Assembly: GCA_035606695.1 (NCBI GenBank)
Contig: DATNEW010000015.1
Span: 62,001-126,000 of the forward strand
Source: Gemmatimonadaceae bacterium
Lineage (GTDB): Bacteria; Gemmatimonadota; Gemmatimonadetes; Gemmatimonadales; Gemmatimonadaceae
DNA length: 64,000 nt
Direction: 5' to 3'
A program made the position numbers and the translations under genes. This document shows positions 22,803-32,421 of the stretch, in pieces. Under the pieces are notes generated by a model. The model was not told the origin of the DNA. It searched no databases and saw nothing but the letters and a program-made list of their open reading frames with translations. Positions within the stretch are counted from its first letter, which is position 1; every line of letters starts with the position of its first letter.

Positions 22803-23348
22803 TTGTTCTGGTATAATGCTGTGACGGCAGACGAGACGCGAAAGGCTCGAGAACTGCTGAAGGCGCTGGGGGCGGATCCGCCGTACAAGCCGGTGTATTG
22901 GTGCGGGAGTTCGTACGACGACCTGATGGACATGCCTGACCCCGTACGCCGTGCATTCGGTGTCGGGATTCGCGCCGCCCAAGGAGGCCGGCACCATCCT
23001 TCGGCGAAACCACTCACCACGAAGAAGCACAAAGGGTGGAGCGTCGTTGAACTGGTCGAGCCGTACGACACGGACGTATATCGGGCGGTCTACACGGTGA
23101 GCTTCCCGAACCTCGTGTGCGTGTTGCATGTCTTCAAGAAGAAGTCGCACGAAGGCAGTGAGACGCCGAAGCGAGACAAAGCCTTGATCGAAACCAAGTT
23201 TACGGAAGCTCGAGACGAGAGCAAAAACCCCTCGGACGAGTTGCAAGGGAAGATCGATGAGTACAAGGCGGCGGTAGCAGCGGCCAAGGACGCCGGCAAC
23301 GCTGGTACGAAAGCATCCAATCGCCCGCCGCAGGGGAAGCGGCGTTAA
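22803..23348 (+). CDS. HigB/RelE-type toxin (phage Gp49-like) with a long C-terminal tail
   Basis: 181 residues from TTG 22803; GTG 22821 is equally possible and would suit a near-leaderless message because TATAAT lies at 22812. The domain (VYWCGSSYDDLMDMPDPVRR, GWSVVELVEPYDTDVYRAVY, VCVLHVFKKKSHEGSETPKR) is the Gp49/HigB fold, which cleaves mRNA in ribosomes. The family is usually near 110-120 residues; here about 55 extra charged residues follow. The antitoxin gene lies 8 bp downstream, the usual HigBA order. Confidence 0.82.
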   Translation: MFWYNAVTADETRKARELLKALGADPPYKPVYWCGSSYDDLMDMPDPVRRAFGVGIRAAQGGRHHPSAKPLTTKKHKGWSVVELVEPYDTDVYRAVYTVSFPNLVCVLHVFKKKSHEGSETPKRDKALIETKFTEARDESKNPSDELQGKIDEYKAAVAAAKDAGNAGTKASNRPPQGKRR

Positions 23349-23356
23349 CGGAGGTC

Positions 23357-23956
23357 ATGATGGCACGCAAAAACGCGCACCGCGCCGAACCCAGCATGGG
23401 CAAGGTTGGGAGCGACAACATCTTCGCAGATCTCGGCTTCGCCGAGCCAGAAACGGAACTCGTGAAGGCCGATCTCGCGCTCGCCATCTCGGACCGGATC
23501 GAACGCCTACAGCTGAACCAGCGCGATGCCGCAGAACGGCTTGGTACCACGCAGCCAAAGGTGTCGATGTTGCTGCGGGGGCACACGAAGGACTTTTCCA
23601 TCAGCAAGCTGATGGAACTGCTCAATCGCCTTTCATGTGATGTCCAGATCGCGATCACCCCGGTGGGGGAAGAACGGGCCCGAGGAGCCACGCGCGTGAC
23701 CTTTGGAAAGAGTGTCAAGAGGGCCGCGGACACGATACTCGACGGCGTCCGTGAGTTGGGGCGCCCGGGTGCATTGGTGTTTACAGGTGCCGGTCCGCGT
23801 GTGTTGCGTGCCGCGGAGTCAAAGGCCCCGAACGGCGTGGCGTTCGTTCAGGCAAAGCCAATGACAAAAGGGAAGAAGGCCCGCGTGGCATCGACAAATG
23901 CGAAGGGCAACGCACGCCAGACGGGTAGTGTGGGACGGGGCCGCCGTTCGCGGTAG
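23357..23956 (+). CDS. XRE-family antitoxin (HigA-like) with an unusual C-terminal extension
   Basis: 199 residues with a strong site (GGAGG) before ATG. The N-terminal 95 residues hold a helix-turn-helix of the HTH_37 type (QLNQRDAAERLGTTQPKVSM) that should neutralise the toxin encoded before it and repress the pair. Ordinary antitoxins of this kind end near residue 100. Here a further 100 basic residues follow, rich in Lys, Ala and Gly, which may bind nucleic acid or be a later fusion. Confidence 0.82.
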   Translation: MMARKNAHRAEPSMGKVGSDNIFADLGFAEPETELVKADLALAISDRIERLQLNQRDAAERLGTTQPKVSMLLRGHTKDFSISKLMELLNRLSCDVQIAITPVGEERARGATRVTFGKSVKRAADTILDGVRELGRPGALVFTGAGPRVLRAAESKAPNGVAFVQAKPMTKGKKARVASTNAKGNARQTGSVGRGRRSR

Positions 23957-24620
23957 TCGCCGCGACTTGGTAGGCGTTGCCACGCACACATACCGATACT
24001 GATCTCGGACCCGGTTTTGCCGCCGCGCTCGGGTGACAGTGGCGACTAGACCAGCTTGCTTTGCCGGTGCGGTAGCTGCTGAATGCGGGCAGGATGCGCG
24101 TGACCGACGAGTCGCGATTGTGTGCGCGCGCGAACCGCGCGATCACCTCGTATGGCGCGACGGTGCCGGCGAACACGGGAAAGGCATTCGCTGCCGCGAC
24201 GCGTTGAACCCTGTCGGTATCGGTCGTGGTGATCGTCGCCGAGTCGGCGAGCGATAATGCCGGATTCACGGCCTGCTTCCGGAGAACCGAGATCATTCGA
24301 TTGAAGAGGTCCGCGCGCGCATCCACGGCGCCTTCGCACTTTCTGCTTGCAAGCAGGAATCGAATCGCGCTTTGGCTGCTTGGGTCGGCAAGATATTGGT
24401 TAGCCGCGTTGGCGATGTCCAAGCTCTTGGTATTCGCGCGAATCTCGACGCGTTCGCCGCGTTTCGTAGCGGCCGAAAGGTTTTCGCTGACTCTCGTCAG
24501 ATGCTCGCGTTCGCGTTCGAGATGTCGAATCGCGAACCCGCATGAGCGGATTGAATCAGTACCGACGGCGCGCTTTTCTCGCAGTCGCAGTCGGCGACGC
24601 GGCTCGTACTGAAGGCGCAT
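23781..24620 (-). CDS. Doubtful helical protein, possibly a decayed gene
   Basis: Residues of about 50-190 read like real protein (RANTKSLDIANAANQYLADP, LFNRMISVLRKQAVNPALSL, TVAPYEVIARFARAHNRDSS), but the C-terminal third becomes Pro/Arg/Ser-rich and runs antisense through the end of the antitoxin gene, so the original stop is probably lost. No domain is recognised. I suspect a 3'-damaged gene ending near 24000. Confidence 0.35.
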   Translation of the reverse strand: MRLQYEPRRRLRLREKRAVGTDSIRSCGFAIRHLEREREHLTRVSENLSAATKRGERVEIRANTKSLDIANAANQYLADPSSQSAIRFLLASRKCEGAVDARADLFNRMISVLRKQAVNPALSLADSATITTTDTDRVQRVAAANAFPVFAGTVAPYEVIARFARAHNRDSSVTRILPAFSSYRTGKASWSSRHCHPSAAAKPGPRSVSVCVRGNAYQVAATTANGGPVPHYPSGVRCPSHLSMPRGPSSLLSLALPERTPRRSGPLTPRHATHADRHL

Positions 24621-24689
24621 ACAAGGATTTCACATTTCCGCCACATCTAACGCACGGCCGTTCCGGCGGCGCGTGCTATTGTACCGAGC

Positions 24690-26132
24690 ATGCGACTCCT
24701 TCCCGTGACAGTCAGTCTGCTCGTCGCCACAGGCGCTCCCGCCGCCGCCCAGTCGTTGCAGCTCTCGCCATGTCGATTTCCCAATATCGATGCGGAGCTC
24801 AAGTGCGGCACATATCCGGTGCGCGAGAATCGGAACGATCCGCGAAGCCGCACCATCCCGCTCGTGGTGATCGTGGTGCCGTCGCGCACCGCGCATCCCG
24901 CCGCCGACCCGGTCATCTTCGTTTCACCCGGCGGCCCGGGCACCACGAACTCCGAGGCACTCGTACCGCGCGCGTGGTTCTCGTGGATGCGCGACGACCA
25001 TGACATCGTCATCGCCGACCACCGCGGCACGAGCGGCCCAAGCCGGCTCGATTGCGACATGTCGAAACCTGCCCTCGGCGCCGCGGAGTATCTCGAGACG
25101 CTGTTTCCGAAGGACAGGATCGACGCCTGCCGCGATGGCCTGCGGAAGAAAGTGGATCTCCGATTCTACACGACGCCCGCGATCGTCGAGGACTTTGACG
25201 AGGTTCGTCGCGCGCTCGGCTACGCAAAGGTCGACCTGTGGGCGGCCTCGTGGGGAACGCGCGTCGAGTATCTGTGGCTTCGCACGCATCCCGAGACGGT
25301 GCGCAGCGCGATCCTCGAGGGAACGGCGCCGGTGTCGCTCCTCAACCCGTTGCCGCATGCCCGCACGGCGCAGGACGCGATCGACTCCCTCTTCGCTGAG
25401 TGCCAGCGGCAAGCGGCATGTCACACGAGCTTCCCCAATGTCGCCTCCGAGCTGGACTCGGTGATGAATCGCCTGAAGCGCGCTCCCGCGGCGGTGCGCG
25501 TTGTGGCGGGTTCGGGCACGGATTCCACGACCGTGCCGTTCACCTGGCCGCAATTTGCCGAGGCGCTTCGTGTCATGACGTATTCCGCACCACGCTCGCT
25601 GGCCGTTCCGATGCTCGTACATCGCGCGTTCGAGGGCGATTACGGCGCCTTCGCCGCCGCGGCAATTCAGTCCAATCGCCAACTCCGCTCGAGTATTCGT
25701 TTTGGGTTCCTGCTCGCCATCACGTGTACCGAAGACGTGTCGCGCATCGACCCGCGGACGATCGAGCGCGAGACCGCGCATACGTATCTCGGCGACAGCC
25801 GCGTGCGCGAACAGATCGCGGCGTGCGCCGGCTGGCCGCGCGGCAAGCTATCCGAGAATTACGGCGACCCGGTTCGGGCGGATGTCCCGGTGTTCCTGCT
25901 TTCCGGAAACGTCGACCCCGTTGCCCCCGCGAAGTTCACCGCCGATGCCGCGAGATATTTGTCGAACAGCATTCACGTCGTCGCGCCGGGCGGGCACGTC
26001 CCGCGCGGCGCATGCATCGACGCGATGGAGCGCGCCTTTCTCGACGCGGCGGATCCGCGCGCCGTCGATACGACCTGCGTCGCGCAGATGCGCCTTCCCG
26101 ATTTCATCACGGCGCGTCCTGCGCCTCGCTGA
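24690..26132 (+). CDS. Secreted alpha/beta hydrolase, proline-iminopeptidase/TAP-like
   Basis: 480 residues with a signal peptide (MRLLPVTVSLLVATGAPAAAQ). The fold is clear: oxyanion-hole region VFVSPGGPGTTN-like, DHRGTSGPS, the nucleophile elbow AASWGT with S187 (the usual first Gly is Ala), an acidic residue in GNVDP near residue 410 and a catalytic His in GGHVPRG. This order matches the tripeptidyl aminopeptidase/proline iminopeptidase group, which cleaves N-terminal residues from peptides outside the cytoplasm. It is a single gene. The 223-bp gap after it (26133-26355) holds nothing I recognise. Confidence 0.78.
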   Translation: MRLLPVTVSLLVATGAPAAAQSLQLSPCRFPNIDAELKCGTYPVRENRNDPRSRTIPLVVIVVPSRTAHPAADPVIFVSPGGPGTTNSEALVPRAWFSWMRDDHDIVIADHRGTSGPSRLDCDMSKPALGAAEYLETLFPKDRIDACRDGLRKKVDLRFYTTPAIVEDFDEVRRALGYAKVDLWAASWGTRVEYLWLRTHPETVRSAILEGTAPVSLLNPLPHARTAQDAIDSLFAECQRQAACHTSFPNVASELDSVMNRLKRAPAAVRVVAGSGTDSTTVPFTWPQFAEALRVMTYSAPRSLAVPMLVHRAFEGDYGAFAAAAIQSNRQLRSSIRFGFLLAITCTEDVSRIDPRTIERETAHTYLGDSRVREQIAACAGWPRGKLSENYGDPVRADVPVFLLSGNVDPVAPAKFTADAARYLSNSIHVVAPGGHVPRGACIDAMERAFLDAADPRAVDTTCVAQMRLPDFITARPAPR

Positions 26133-26355
26133 CCTTCTCGAGCGTCGTCGCCTGTCCCGTGCCGATGCAACTCGTTAGAGCAACTCGTTGGAGTCGAGCG
26201 TAACCCCGTTCCTGTGCGTGACGGCAGTCATCGGGCGATTCATGGATTGCGCCCGACCATCGTCGGCAGGGTCTAGGCTCGGCGATCGTTCGCCATGCAG
26301 GAGCGGACGGTCGACGCCGACGGATCGAACCTCGCCGATGATGCCGGAGACGAAG

Positions 26356-27465
26356 TCAGCGCAACGTGTCCGCGAGCGCGACGACGTGCCCCCGCTTCAC
26401 CTGCAACAGCACGCCGCCCAGCGCGCGGCGATCGCCGAGCGAGTCGAAGTAGACCCGCCCGGTCGCGCCGATCGGCGCGGTGTCGTTGTCCAGCGCGCGC
26501 AAGTACCCGCGGATCGCCGCGCGATCCGGACCAACCGCGGCGAGCGCCGCAAACGCGGTAACCGCCGCGTCGTAGGCGAGCGCCGCCTCCTGCATCGGCG
26601 GATTGCCGAATGCCGCCTCGTAGTCGCGCTTGAACTCGCCGCGATCGCCACCATCACGCAGGCTGCTGAACGGCGCGCTCGTGTAGATGTCCTCGGCGCG
26701 CGCAACGTCGTGCTCGAGATCCGTGGATCCCTCGGAGGCGACGATCGCGACGGGCAGGTGCTTGTTCGCCAACGCATCGCGCAACGACGCGGGCACGTAA
26801 CTCGGACGAGTGATCACGAAGATCACGTCCGGCGTGAAGCGCTCGTAGAATCGAACGAACGTCGGCAGGTCGGCGGCGTCGGGCACGATCGGATCGGACG
26901 ACACGATGGTACCCGGAAAGACGCCGCTGAACGCGTCGGCCAGGCCGCGCCCATAGACGTCGTTCTCGTAGAGAATCGCGGCGCGATGCCACCCGCGCGA
27001 AGCCGCGAAACGCGCCAACCGCGCGCCGGTCACGGAGTCGCTCGGAATGACCCGAAACACCCATGGCGAAATGCCGGTGAGCGCGGGAGCCGACGCCGTC
27101 GTGGCGATCGCGACGAGATGCCTGTCGTACACGGGCGCGGCGGCGATCATCGCGGCGGACGTCGTGTGTCCGACGACAACCGATACGCGTTCGTCGGCGA
27201 CGAAAGAGTGCGCGATGCGCGCGGCGAGGTCGCCTCGTCCAGCGTCGTCTTTCGTCACGAGACGAACGAGGTGTCCGTGAATGCCGCCGGATCGATTCAC
27301 TTGGCTCACGGCGAGCTGGATGCCGCGCAGGTTTTCGCGCGCCGCCTCATCGCCGGCATACTGTCCGACGGCGCCGACCCAGTACGCATCGTCGCGACGC
27401 GTACAACTCACGCCGAGCAACGATGCGAATGACGCGATCAGCAGCGCCGCCTTATGCCGAGACAT
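26356..27465 (-). CDS. Periplasmic binding lipoprotein, branched-chain amino acid receptor type
   Basis: 369 residues from ATG 27465 (or 375 from ATG 27483). A lipoprotein signal ends in LLGVSC. The rest is a type I periplasmic binding protein: WVGAVGQYAGDEAARENLRG, QVNRSGGIHGHLVRLVTKDD, VVVGHTTSAAMIAAAPVYDR. It overlaps the end of the hybrid kinase gene by 14 bp (32 bp with the upstream ATG), and there are no ABC transporter genes nearby, so it probably serves as ligand sensor for that kinase rather than for uptake. Confidence 0.82.
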   Translation of the reverse strand: MSRHKAALLIASFASLLGVSCTRRDDAYWVGAVGQYAGDEAARENLRGIQLAVSQVNRSGGIHGHLVRLVTKDDAGRGDLAARIAHSFVADERVSVVVGHTTSAAMIAAAPVYDRHLVAIATTASAPALTGISPWVFRVIPSDSVTGARLARFAASRGWHRAAILYENDVYGRGLADAFSGVFPGTIVSSDPIVPDAADLPTFVRFYERFTPDVIFVITRPSYVPASLRDALANKHLPVAIVASEGSTDLEHDVARAEDIYTSAPFSSLRDGGDRGEFKRDYEAAFGNPPMQEAALAYDAAVTAFAALAAVGPDRAAIRGYLRALDNDTAPIGATGRVYFDSLGDRRALGGVLLQVKRGHVVALADTLR

Positions 27466-29494
27466 GCCAGGCTCCGGTTTCACGTTGGGTGACGGTGGCG
27501 CCGGCGGCGCGCGCGATCGAGGCGACGACGCGATCGAGATCGGCGACGTCGAGCGGCTTCGAGAGAATTCGGCACCTGGTGCGCTCGACGAAGGCGCGCA
27601 CGTCCGCGCCGACGATGTCGCCGGTGAGGAACACGAGGCGGTTCAACAAATCAGGCTGCTCGCGCTGCAGCAGGTCGTGAAGCTCCATGCCGGACAGCAC
27701 CGGCATGCGCAGATCGCAGACGATCGCGCCGTACGGCGAGTCCTCGATCACGCTTTCGTTGATCGCTGACCATGCTTCGTCGCCGTTCGACGCGACGTCG
27801 ACGGTCCAGCCGCGAAGGCGGAAGAGGCGCTCGAGCACGGTCCGAATCGCCGGCTCGTCTTCAACGACCAACATGCGGCACGCCGCACGAGGTTCGATGC
27901 GCGCCGGCGCAGCGGATGCGGTCCGGTCAGATTGTGTCGCCGGCTGCGGAGGCGCTTCGGCAGACGCTCGAGGCGCGAGCTTCGTGTTCGGTCGATGGCG
28001 TCCGGACGGGATGAAGACGCGGAAGCGAGCGCCGGTGAGATTGCCGCCACCCGGCGACTCCGCGGTCAACGTGCCGCCCATGCTCTCGATGATGCCGCGA
28101 GACACGGAGAGGCCGAGTCCAGTGCCTTTGCCAACCGGTTTGGTCGAGAAGAACGGCTCGAAGATGCGGCCGTGCACCTCGGGTCGGATGCCGGGGCCCG
28201 AGTCGTCGACGAGAATCTCGCAACCGCCGCCGCATCGTTGCGCGGTCACGCGAATACGGCCGCCCTCGAGGGCCGCCGCACCGGCGTTGGCCACGAGGTT
28301 CGTGATCACCTGCACGAACCCGACGCGCTCGACGACGAGCGGCGGAAGCGGCCCGTTCACGATGAGCTCCACGTCCGATCCATACCGCGCGGCGATGGTC
28401 GAAAGCTCGCGCTCCACGTCGCGAAGCGTGCCCTCGAGCGGCGCGGCATCTCGTACCACGGTGTCGGTGCGCACCGTCTTGAGCAAGTCGGAGATGATCG
28501 TGCGCGCGCGCAGCACCTGCTCGCCGATCGCCGCGAGCTCCGCGCGCGTTTCCGAATCAGTCGCTTCGGCCTTGAGCAGCTCCGAGGTGAGCAACACCGC
28601 CTGGAGCGGGTTGTTCAACTCGTGGGCCACACCGGAGATGAGCGTGCCGATGGCGGCAAGCTTCTCGGATTGATGCAGGGCCTCTTCCGTGCGCGCGAGC
28701 GACGCGAGCGATTGCGACGCCTGATTCATCGCGTTGGCGAGCACGCGAAACTCGCTCGGCATTCCCTCCGACGCGGTGTGCATCTCGCGCTCGCCCTGTT
28801 GCAACGCGTTCGCGTGCGCGACGAGCACGGCGAGCGGGCGCGACATCGACGCACCAACCTGCCACGTGAGCAGGGCCACCAGACCGATGGCGCCGACGAG
28901 CAGCGCCATCAACACCGCCGAGCTGGCCATGGCTTCGCGCCGGACGGAATGCGCGAACTCCGTGACGCGAGTCGTCTCGTTCCTGGCGAGCACCGACACG
29001 TCTTCGCGCAATTGCGACTCGAGCGTGTCCGCGCGCCCGACGATGGTGGTGGCGGTGCTCCCGGCGCCGATGTCGACCAGGCGATGCGCTCGCGCGTAGA
29101 CGCTTTCGATGACGGAGAGCTCGGCGTCGATGCGCGCGAGCAGCTCGGCGTCGGATGCGCTGTCGTGCGGCACGCCCGTTCCCTGCAAGCGCACGAGCGC
29201 GGCCTGCACCCGGTGCGCCTCTCGCCCGCGGGAGCGAAACGCGGCGTCGGAGACGGCATCGGCCGTGTGCAGATATTGGTCGCCCGCGCGAAGCTCGTCT
29301 GCCACGTCGAGCGCGAAGCGGCTGGTGAGATCCTGCACGCGCGCTTCGGCCGTTTCGGCGCGTTGAATGTCGCGCGCGAGCCGCTGCAGCGTGAGCACGC
29401 CGACCGTCGCGGCCGCGAACAACACGACCGCGATTCCCGCGGCAGCGAACCGCAGGCGAGCGCGAATGGAACCCAGCATCGGGGACCGTGGCAT
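27452..29494 (-). CDS. Hybrid sensor histidine kinase with C-terminal receiver
   Basis: 680 residues: transmembrane helix at about 16-36, an extracytoplasmic helical sensor, second helix about 192-212, HAMP, a HisKA domain with SGVAHELNNPLQ (H291), an ATPase domain with N403 (LVANAG), DDSGPGIRP and GKGTGLGLSVSRG, and a receiver (about 541-665) with phosphoacceptor D594 in VCDLRMP and K646. It should phosphorylate itself and relay to its receiver; the output partner is not nearby. It overlaps the binding-protein gene, suggesting a two-part sensor. Confidence 0.9.
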   Translation of the reverse strand: MPRSPMLGSIRARLRFAAAGIAVVLFAAATVGVLTLQRLARDIQRAETAEARVQDLTSRFALDVADELRAGDQYLHTADAVSDAAFRSRGREAHRVQAALVRLQGTGVPHDSASDAELLARIDAELSVIESVYARAHRLVDIGAGSTATTIVGRADTLESQLREDVSVLARNETTRVTEFAHSVRREAMASSAVLMALLVGAIGLVALLTWQVGASMSRPLAVLVAHANALQQGEREMHTASEGMPSEFRVLANAMNQASQSLASLARTEEALHQSEKLAAIGTLISGVAHELNNPLQAVLLTSELLKAEATDSETRAELAAIGEQVLRARTIISDLLKTVRTDTVVRDAAPLEGTLRDVERELSTIAARYGSDVELIVNGPLPPLVVERVGFVQVITNLVANAGAAALEGGRIRVTAQRCGGGCEILVDDSGPGIRPEVHGRIFEPFFSTKPVGKGTGLGLSVSRGIIESMGGTLTAESPGGGNLTGARFRVFIPSGRHRPNTKLAPRASAEAPPQPATQSDRTASAAPARIEPRAACRMLVVEDEPAIRTVLERLFRLRGWTVDVASNGDEAWSAINESVIEDSPYGAIVCDLRMPVLSGMELHDLLQREQPDLLNRLVFLTGDIVGADVRAFVERTRCRILSKPLDVADLDRVVASIARAAGATVTQRETGAWHVSA

Positions 29495-29706
29495 CGTTAC
29501 CTGACTTGTGAGCGAGGAGCGTTATCGTAGGGCGCCGGGGACGCCGGGCTGCACGCTCACACGCGCGGACGAAGCCGTCGTGCTGCCTCTCGAGCCGGAG
29601 ACTTCTGACCCCCGTAAGGGATTATCGGCCAGCGGGGCGCCAACTGAAGCGAATTCGCCTCAACGACCGGTTTCGAACCGGCGCGATCTGTCCGCTGGTT
29701 GCCGGC

Positions 29707-32421
29707 CTACGCCTCCCGCAACGCCTCGAGCACGTTGACATTGGCGGCCCGTCTGAGCGGCACGTACGTCCCGAGCAATCCCGCGAGCGCGGCAACTACA
29801 ATCGCGGCCGCCAAACTCAGAGGATCACGGCTTCTCACGCCGTAGACGAGATCGTCCAACGCTGGGCTCACCAGCAACGCCGCGATCGTCCCCAACGGCA
29901 GTGCAACACCGAGCACGCCGGCGCTCGTGAGGAAATTCTCCCACATCACACGCGGCGCGGTCGCGCCAAGTGCGGCGCGAATCGCCGTGGAACGCCGGCG
30001 TTCGTGCACCACGAACGCGACGACGAGATAGAGTCCGACCGCCGAGAGGAGCCCGGCGGAAGCCGCGAGCACGGTCACCAATCCCGTGACGGCAACCAGG
30101 GTGCTCGTCGCCGCCGTCACGTTCTCCGTGAGCATCGCGACGTTCGAGACGGCGCGCCCGGGCCCCGCGTCGTGTATGGCGCTGGTGATGGCGGGGGCCA
30201 GCGCTCGTGCATCGCCTTGCGTGCGCGCAACCACGATTCCCGCCTGCTGGAACAGATTGCCTATTGGGCAATAGATCTGCGGCCGCACGGCGCGGCCGGG
30301 ATCGATCGTGCGTGCGTGACCGACCACGCCGACGATGCGCGCGTTGGGCAATCCCCACCCGAGCCGCAGCGTCTTTCCGATCGCGCTCCGTTCATGCGGA
30401 AAGACGGTGCGCACGAGTGACTCGTCGACGATGATCACGGGCAGCGTATCGCGATCTTCCTCGTCCGTAAAATCGCGCCCTTGGAGGATTGGAATACGCA
30501 TCGTACGGAAATATCCGGGCGTCACCCCTTGGTAGTTCGCGCCCTGCTTGAACGACGTCTCCTTGCTCAGATCCGCTTCGTAGCCGTCCATCATCGTCGA
30601 GCCACTGAGCGGCACATGCGTGACGACGCCGGCGTCCGTCACGCCGGGAACCTGGCGTACGCGATCACGAATGCGCTGATAGAGCGCGGCTCGCGCTCCG
30701 CCCGTCGGATATCGCTTCGAGTCATACGCAACGCGGAGTGTCAGCACGTTCGCGTCGAAGCCCAAGTCGATATGCCGCAGGCGAACCGCGCTTCGCGCCA
30801 ATTGCACGCAGCCGAACGCCAGCACCACCGTGAGCGCCATCTGTGCGCCGACGAGCACGAGTCGCGATCGCGCGCTCTCCGCGGCACCGCCCTGCGCCGA
30901 ACCGGATCGCAGCGACAAAAAGCCGCGTCCGCGAGCGACGCGCCAGAGCGGCGCGAGGCCCAACAACAGGAGTCCGACGACGCTGAGGGCCGCCGCCCAC
31001 AGCAGCTGGTCCCAGCCGACGGCGACCGCTTGCCAACGCGGCACCGAGTGTGGAATGAGAGTACGTATGCCGCTCACCGTCGCGACGGCGAGCGCCGCGC
31101 CGGCGATGGCGCCGCCCACGGCGAGCAGCAAGTTCTCACCGAACGCATGGGCCACGAGCGCGCGCGGCGTGGCGCCGAGCGCGTAGCGGACGGCGAAGCT
31201 CGTCTCTCGCGCCCGCATGCGCGCGAGCACGAGCGCCGTGGCGTTCGCGAACGCGATGATGAAGAGCAGGATCACCGCCGCGCCCGCGGCGCGAAATGCC
31301 GGACGAGTGCTCTGCGTCATGTCGTCGAGCAGCGGCGTGATGGTGAAGTGAAGCTCGCCCTCGTAGAACTCCGGATGCTCGCGCTTGATGCGCGGCGCGA
31401 TGGCGTCGAGCGCCGCCTGCGCCTGCTCGAATGTCTGGCCCGGCTTGAGCCGCGCGATCGTGGGAAACATCCACGCGTTCCAGAATTGCGGCAGCGGAAA
31501 CGCCGTGTACACGTCCACTCGGCTCGGAGCGGCGCGTCCGGTGATCAGCTGAAAGCCCGGTGGCAGCACGCCAATGATCTGCGTCGGCGTTCCATTGATC
31601 GGCACGAACGTCCCGATGACGTTCGGATTGCTCGAGAAGTGCGTCTGCCAGGTGTCGTAGTCGATCATCATCCGCTGCGGCGGCCCCGCGGATGGCGCGC
31701 CCGGTGCCGAGCCGAACGACTGATTCTGCGCGCTCAACGGCACGAAATCTTCCGTCGAGAACACGCGACCGAGGTAGGCATGCACGCCGAGCATCGACAG
31801 CATCTCGGTGGAGACGCCGAGTTGCGAAAGCGGGACGAGCTGACCGGGCGGACCCATCGACACTTCGGCCTGGCGCGTCTCGATCGCGACGTCGTCGAAG
31901 ATGCTGTCCTGGCGCATGGTGTACACTTCGCCCGGCGCGAGTCCGGGATGATTCCGTAGTTGCGCGAGACTCACGCGCAGCATGCCAAGTCGCTGCGGCG
32001 CTCGATAGTCGAGCGGCTTGAGCAGAACGTTGGTGATGACGGAGATCATCCCGGCCGCGGGACCGATGCCGACGGCGAGGATGCCGACCACGGCGAGCGA
32101 GTACCGCCATTCGCGGGCGAGGCGCCGGAGTGCCTGCCGCGTGCCTTGCGCGAGTCGTCTCAAGAGTTCCATCATCTCGGTCGATTGCTCCCGGCGGGCG
32201 GCGAGTTGGCGCATGCTGTCGGCGACGCGCCGCACGTTGCCGAACCGCTCACGCGCGGCGCGGCGGGCGTCGGCCTCGCTGAGCCCCGCGGCGCGCAGCT
32301 CCTCTACCACGCCTTCCATGTGAAAGTCGATCTCGTCGCGGACGTCGGCGCGGACGTTCGTTCCCCAGAAGCGGACGTAGCGATACCACGGCGTGTGGCG
32401 TCCGTCGTCGAGGCGACTCAT
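29707..32421 (-). CDS. ADOP-type MacB/FtsX-like ABC transporter permease
   Basis: 904 residues. An N-terminal ADOP domain (VRDEIDFHMEGVVEELRAAG, DARRAARERFGNVRRVAD) is followed by the first transmembrane helix (YSLAVVGILAVGIGPAAGM), two MacB-core periplasmic domains and two FtsX helix bundles, ending in the usual PLRRAANVNVLEALREA. It starts 4 bp inside the end of the PadR gene. No ATPase gene is near. The substrate is unknown. Confidence 0.87.
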   Translation of the reverse strand: MSRLDDGRHTPWYRYVRFWGTNVRADVRDEIDFHMEGVVEELRAAGLSEADARRAARERFGNVRRVADSMRQLAARREQSTEMMELLRRLAQGTRQALRRLAREWRYSLAVVGILAVGIGPAAGMISVITNVLLKPLDYRAPQRLGMLRVSLAQLRNHPGLAPGEVYTMRQDSIFDDVAIETRQAEVSMGPPGQLVPLSQLGVSTEMLSMLGVHAYLGRVFSTEDFVPLSAQNQSFGSAPGAPSAGPPQRMMIDYDTWQTHFSSNPNVIGTFVPINGTPTQIIGVLPPGFQLITGRAAPSRVDVYTAFPLPQFWNAWMFPTIARLKPGQTFEQAQAALDAIAPRIKREHPEFYEGELHFTITPLLDDMTQSTRPAFRAAGAAVILLFIIAFANATALVLARMRARETSFAVRYALGATPRALVAHAFGENLLLAVGGAIAGAALAVATVSGIRTLIPHSVPRWQAVAVGWDQLLWAAALSVVGLLLLGLAPLWRVARGRGFLSLRSGSAQGGAAESARSRLVLVGAQMALTVVLAFGCVQLARSAVRLRHIDLGFDANVLTLRVAYDSKRYPTGGARAALYQRIRDRVRQVPGVTDAGVVTHVPLSGSTMMDGYEADLSKETSFKQGANYQGVTPGYFRTMRIPILQGRDFTDEEDRDTLPVIIVDESLVRTVFPHERSAIGKTLRLGWGLPNARIVGVVGHARTIDPGRAVRPQIYCPIGNLFQQAGIVVARTQGDARALAPAITSAIHDAGPGRAVSNVAMLTENVTAATSTLVAVTGLVTVLAASAGLLSAVGLYLVVAFVVHERRRSTAIRAALGATAPRVMWENFLTSAGVLGVALPLGTIAALLVSPALDDLVYGVRSRDPLSLAAAIVVAALAGLLGTYVPLRRAANVNVLEALREA

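Noticed and set aside
24000-24620. A plus-strand coding region opposite the doubtful minus-strand gene
   Set aside because: The plus frames lack a start with a binding site and show no domain; the minus frame is somewhat better, though still weak.
26188-29530. Long plus-strand open frames opposite the binding protein and kinase genes
   Set aside because: They are Arg/Gly-rich antisense shadows caused by high GC; the minus-strand genes show full domain motifs.
30481-31959. A 492-residue plus-strand frame opposite the ADOP permease
   Set aside because: Composition is Arg/His/Ala-rich without any motif, while the minus strand encodes a complete permease.
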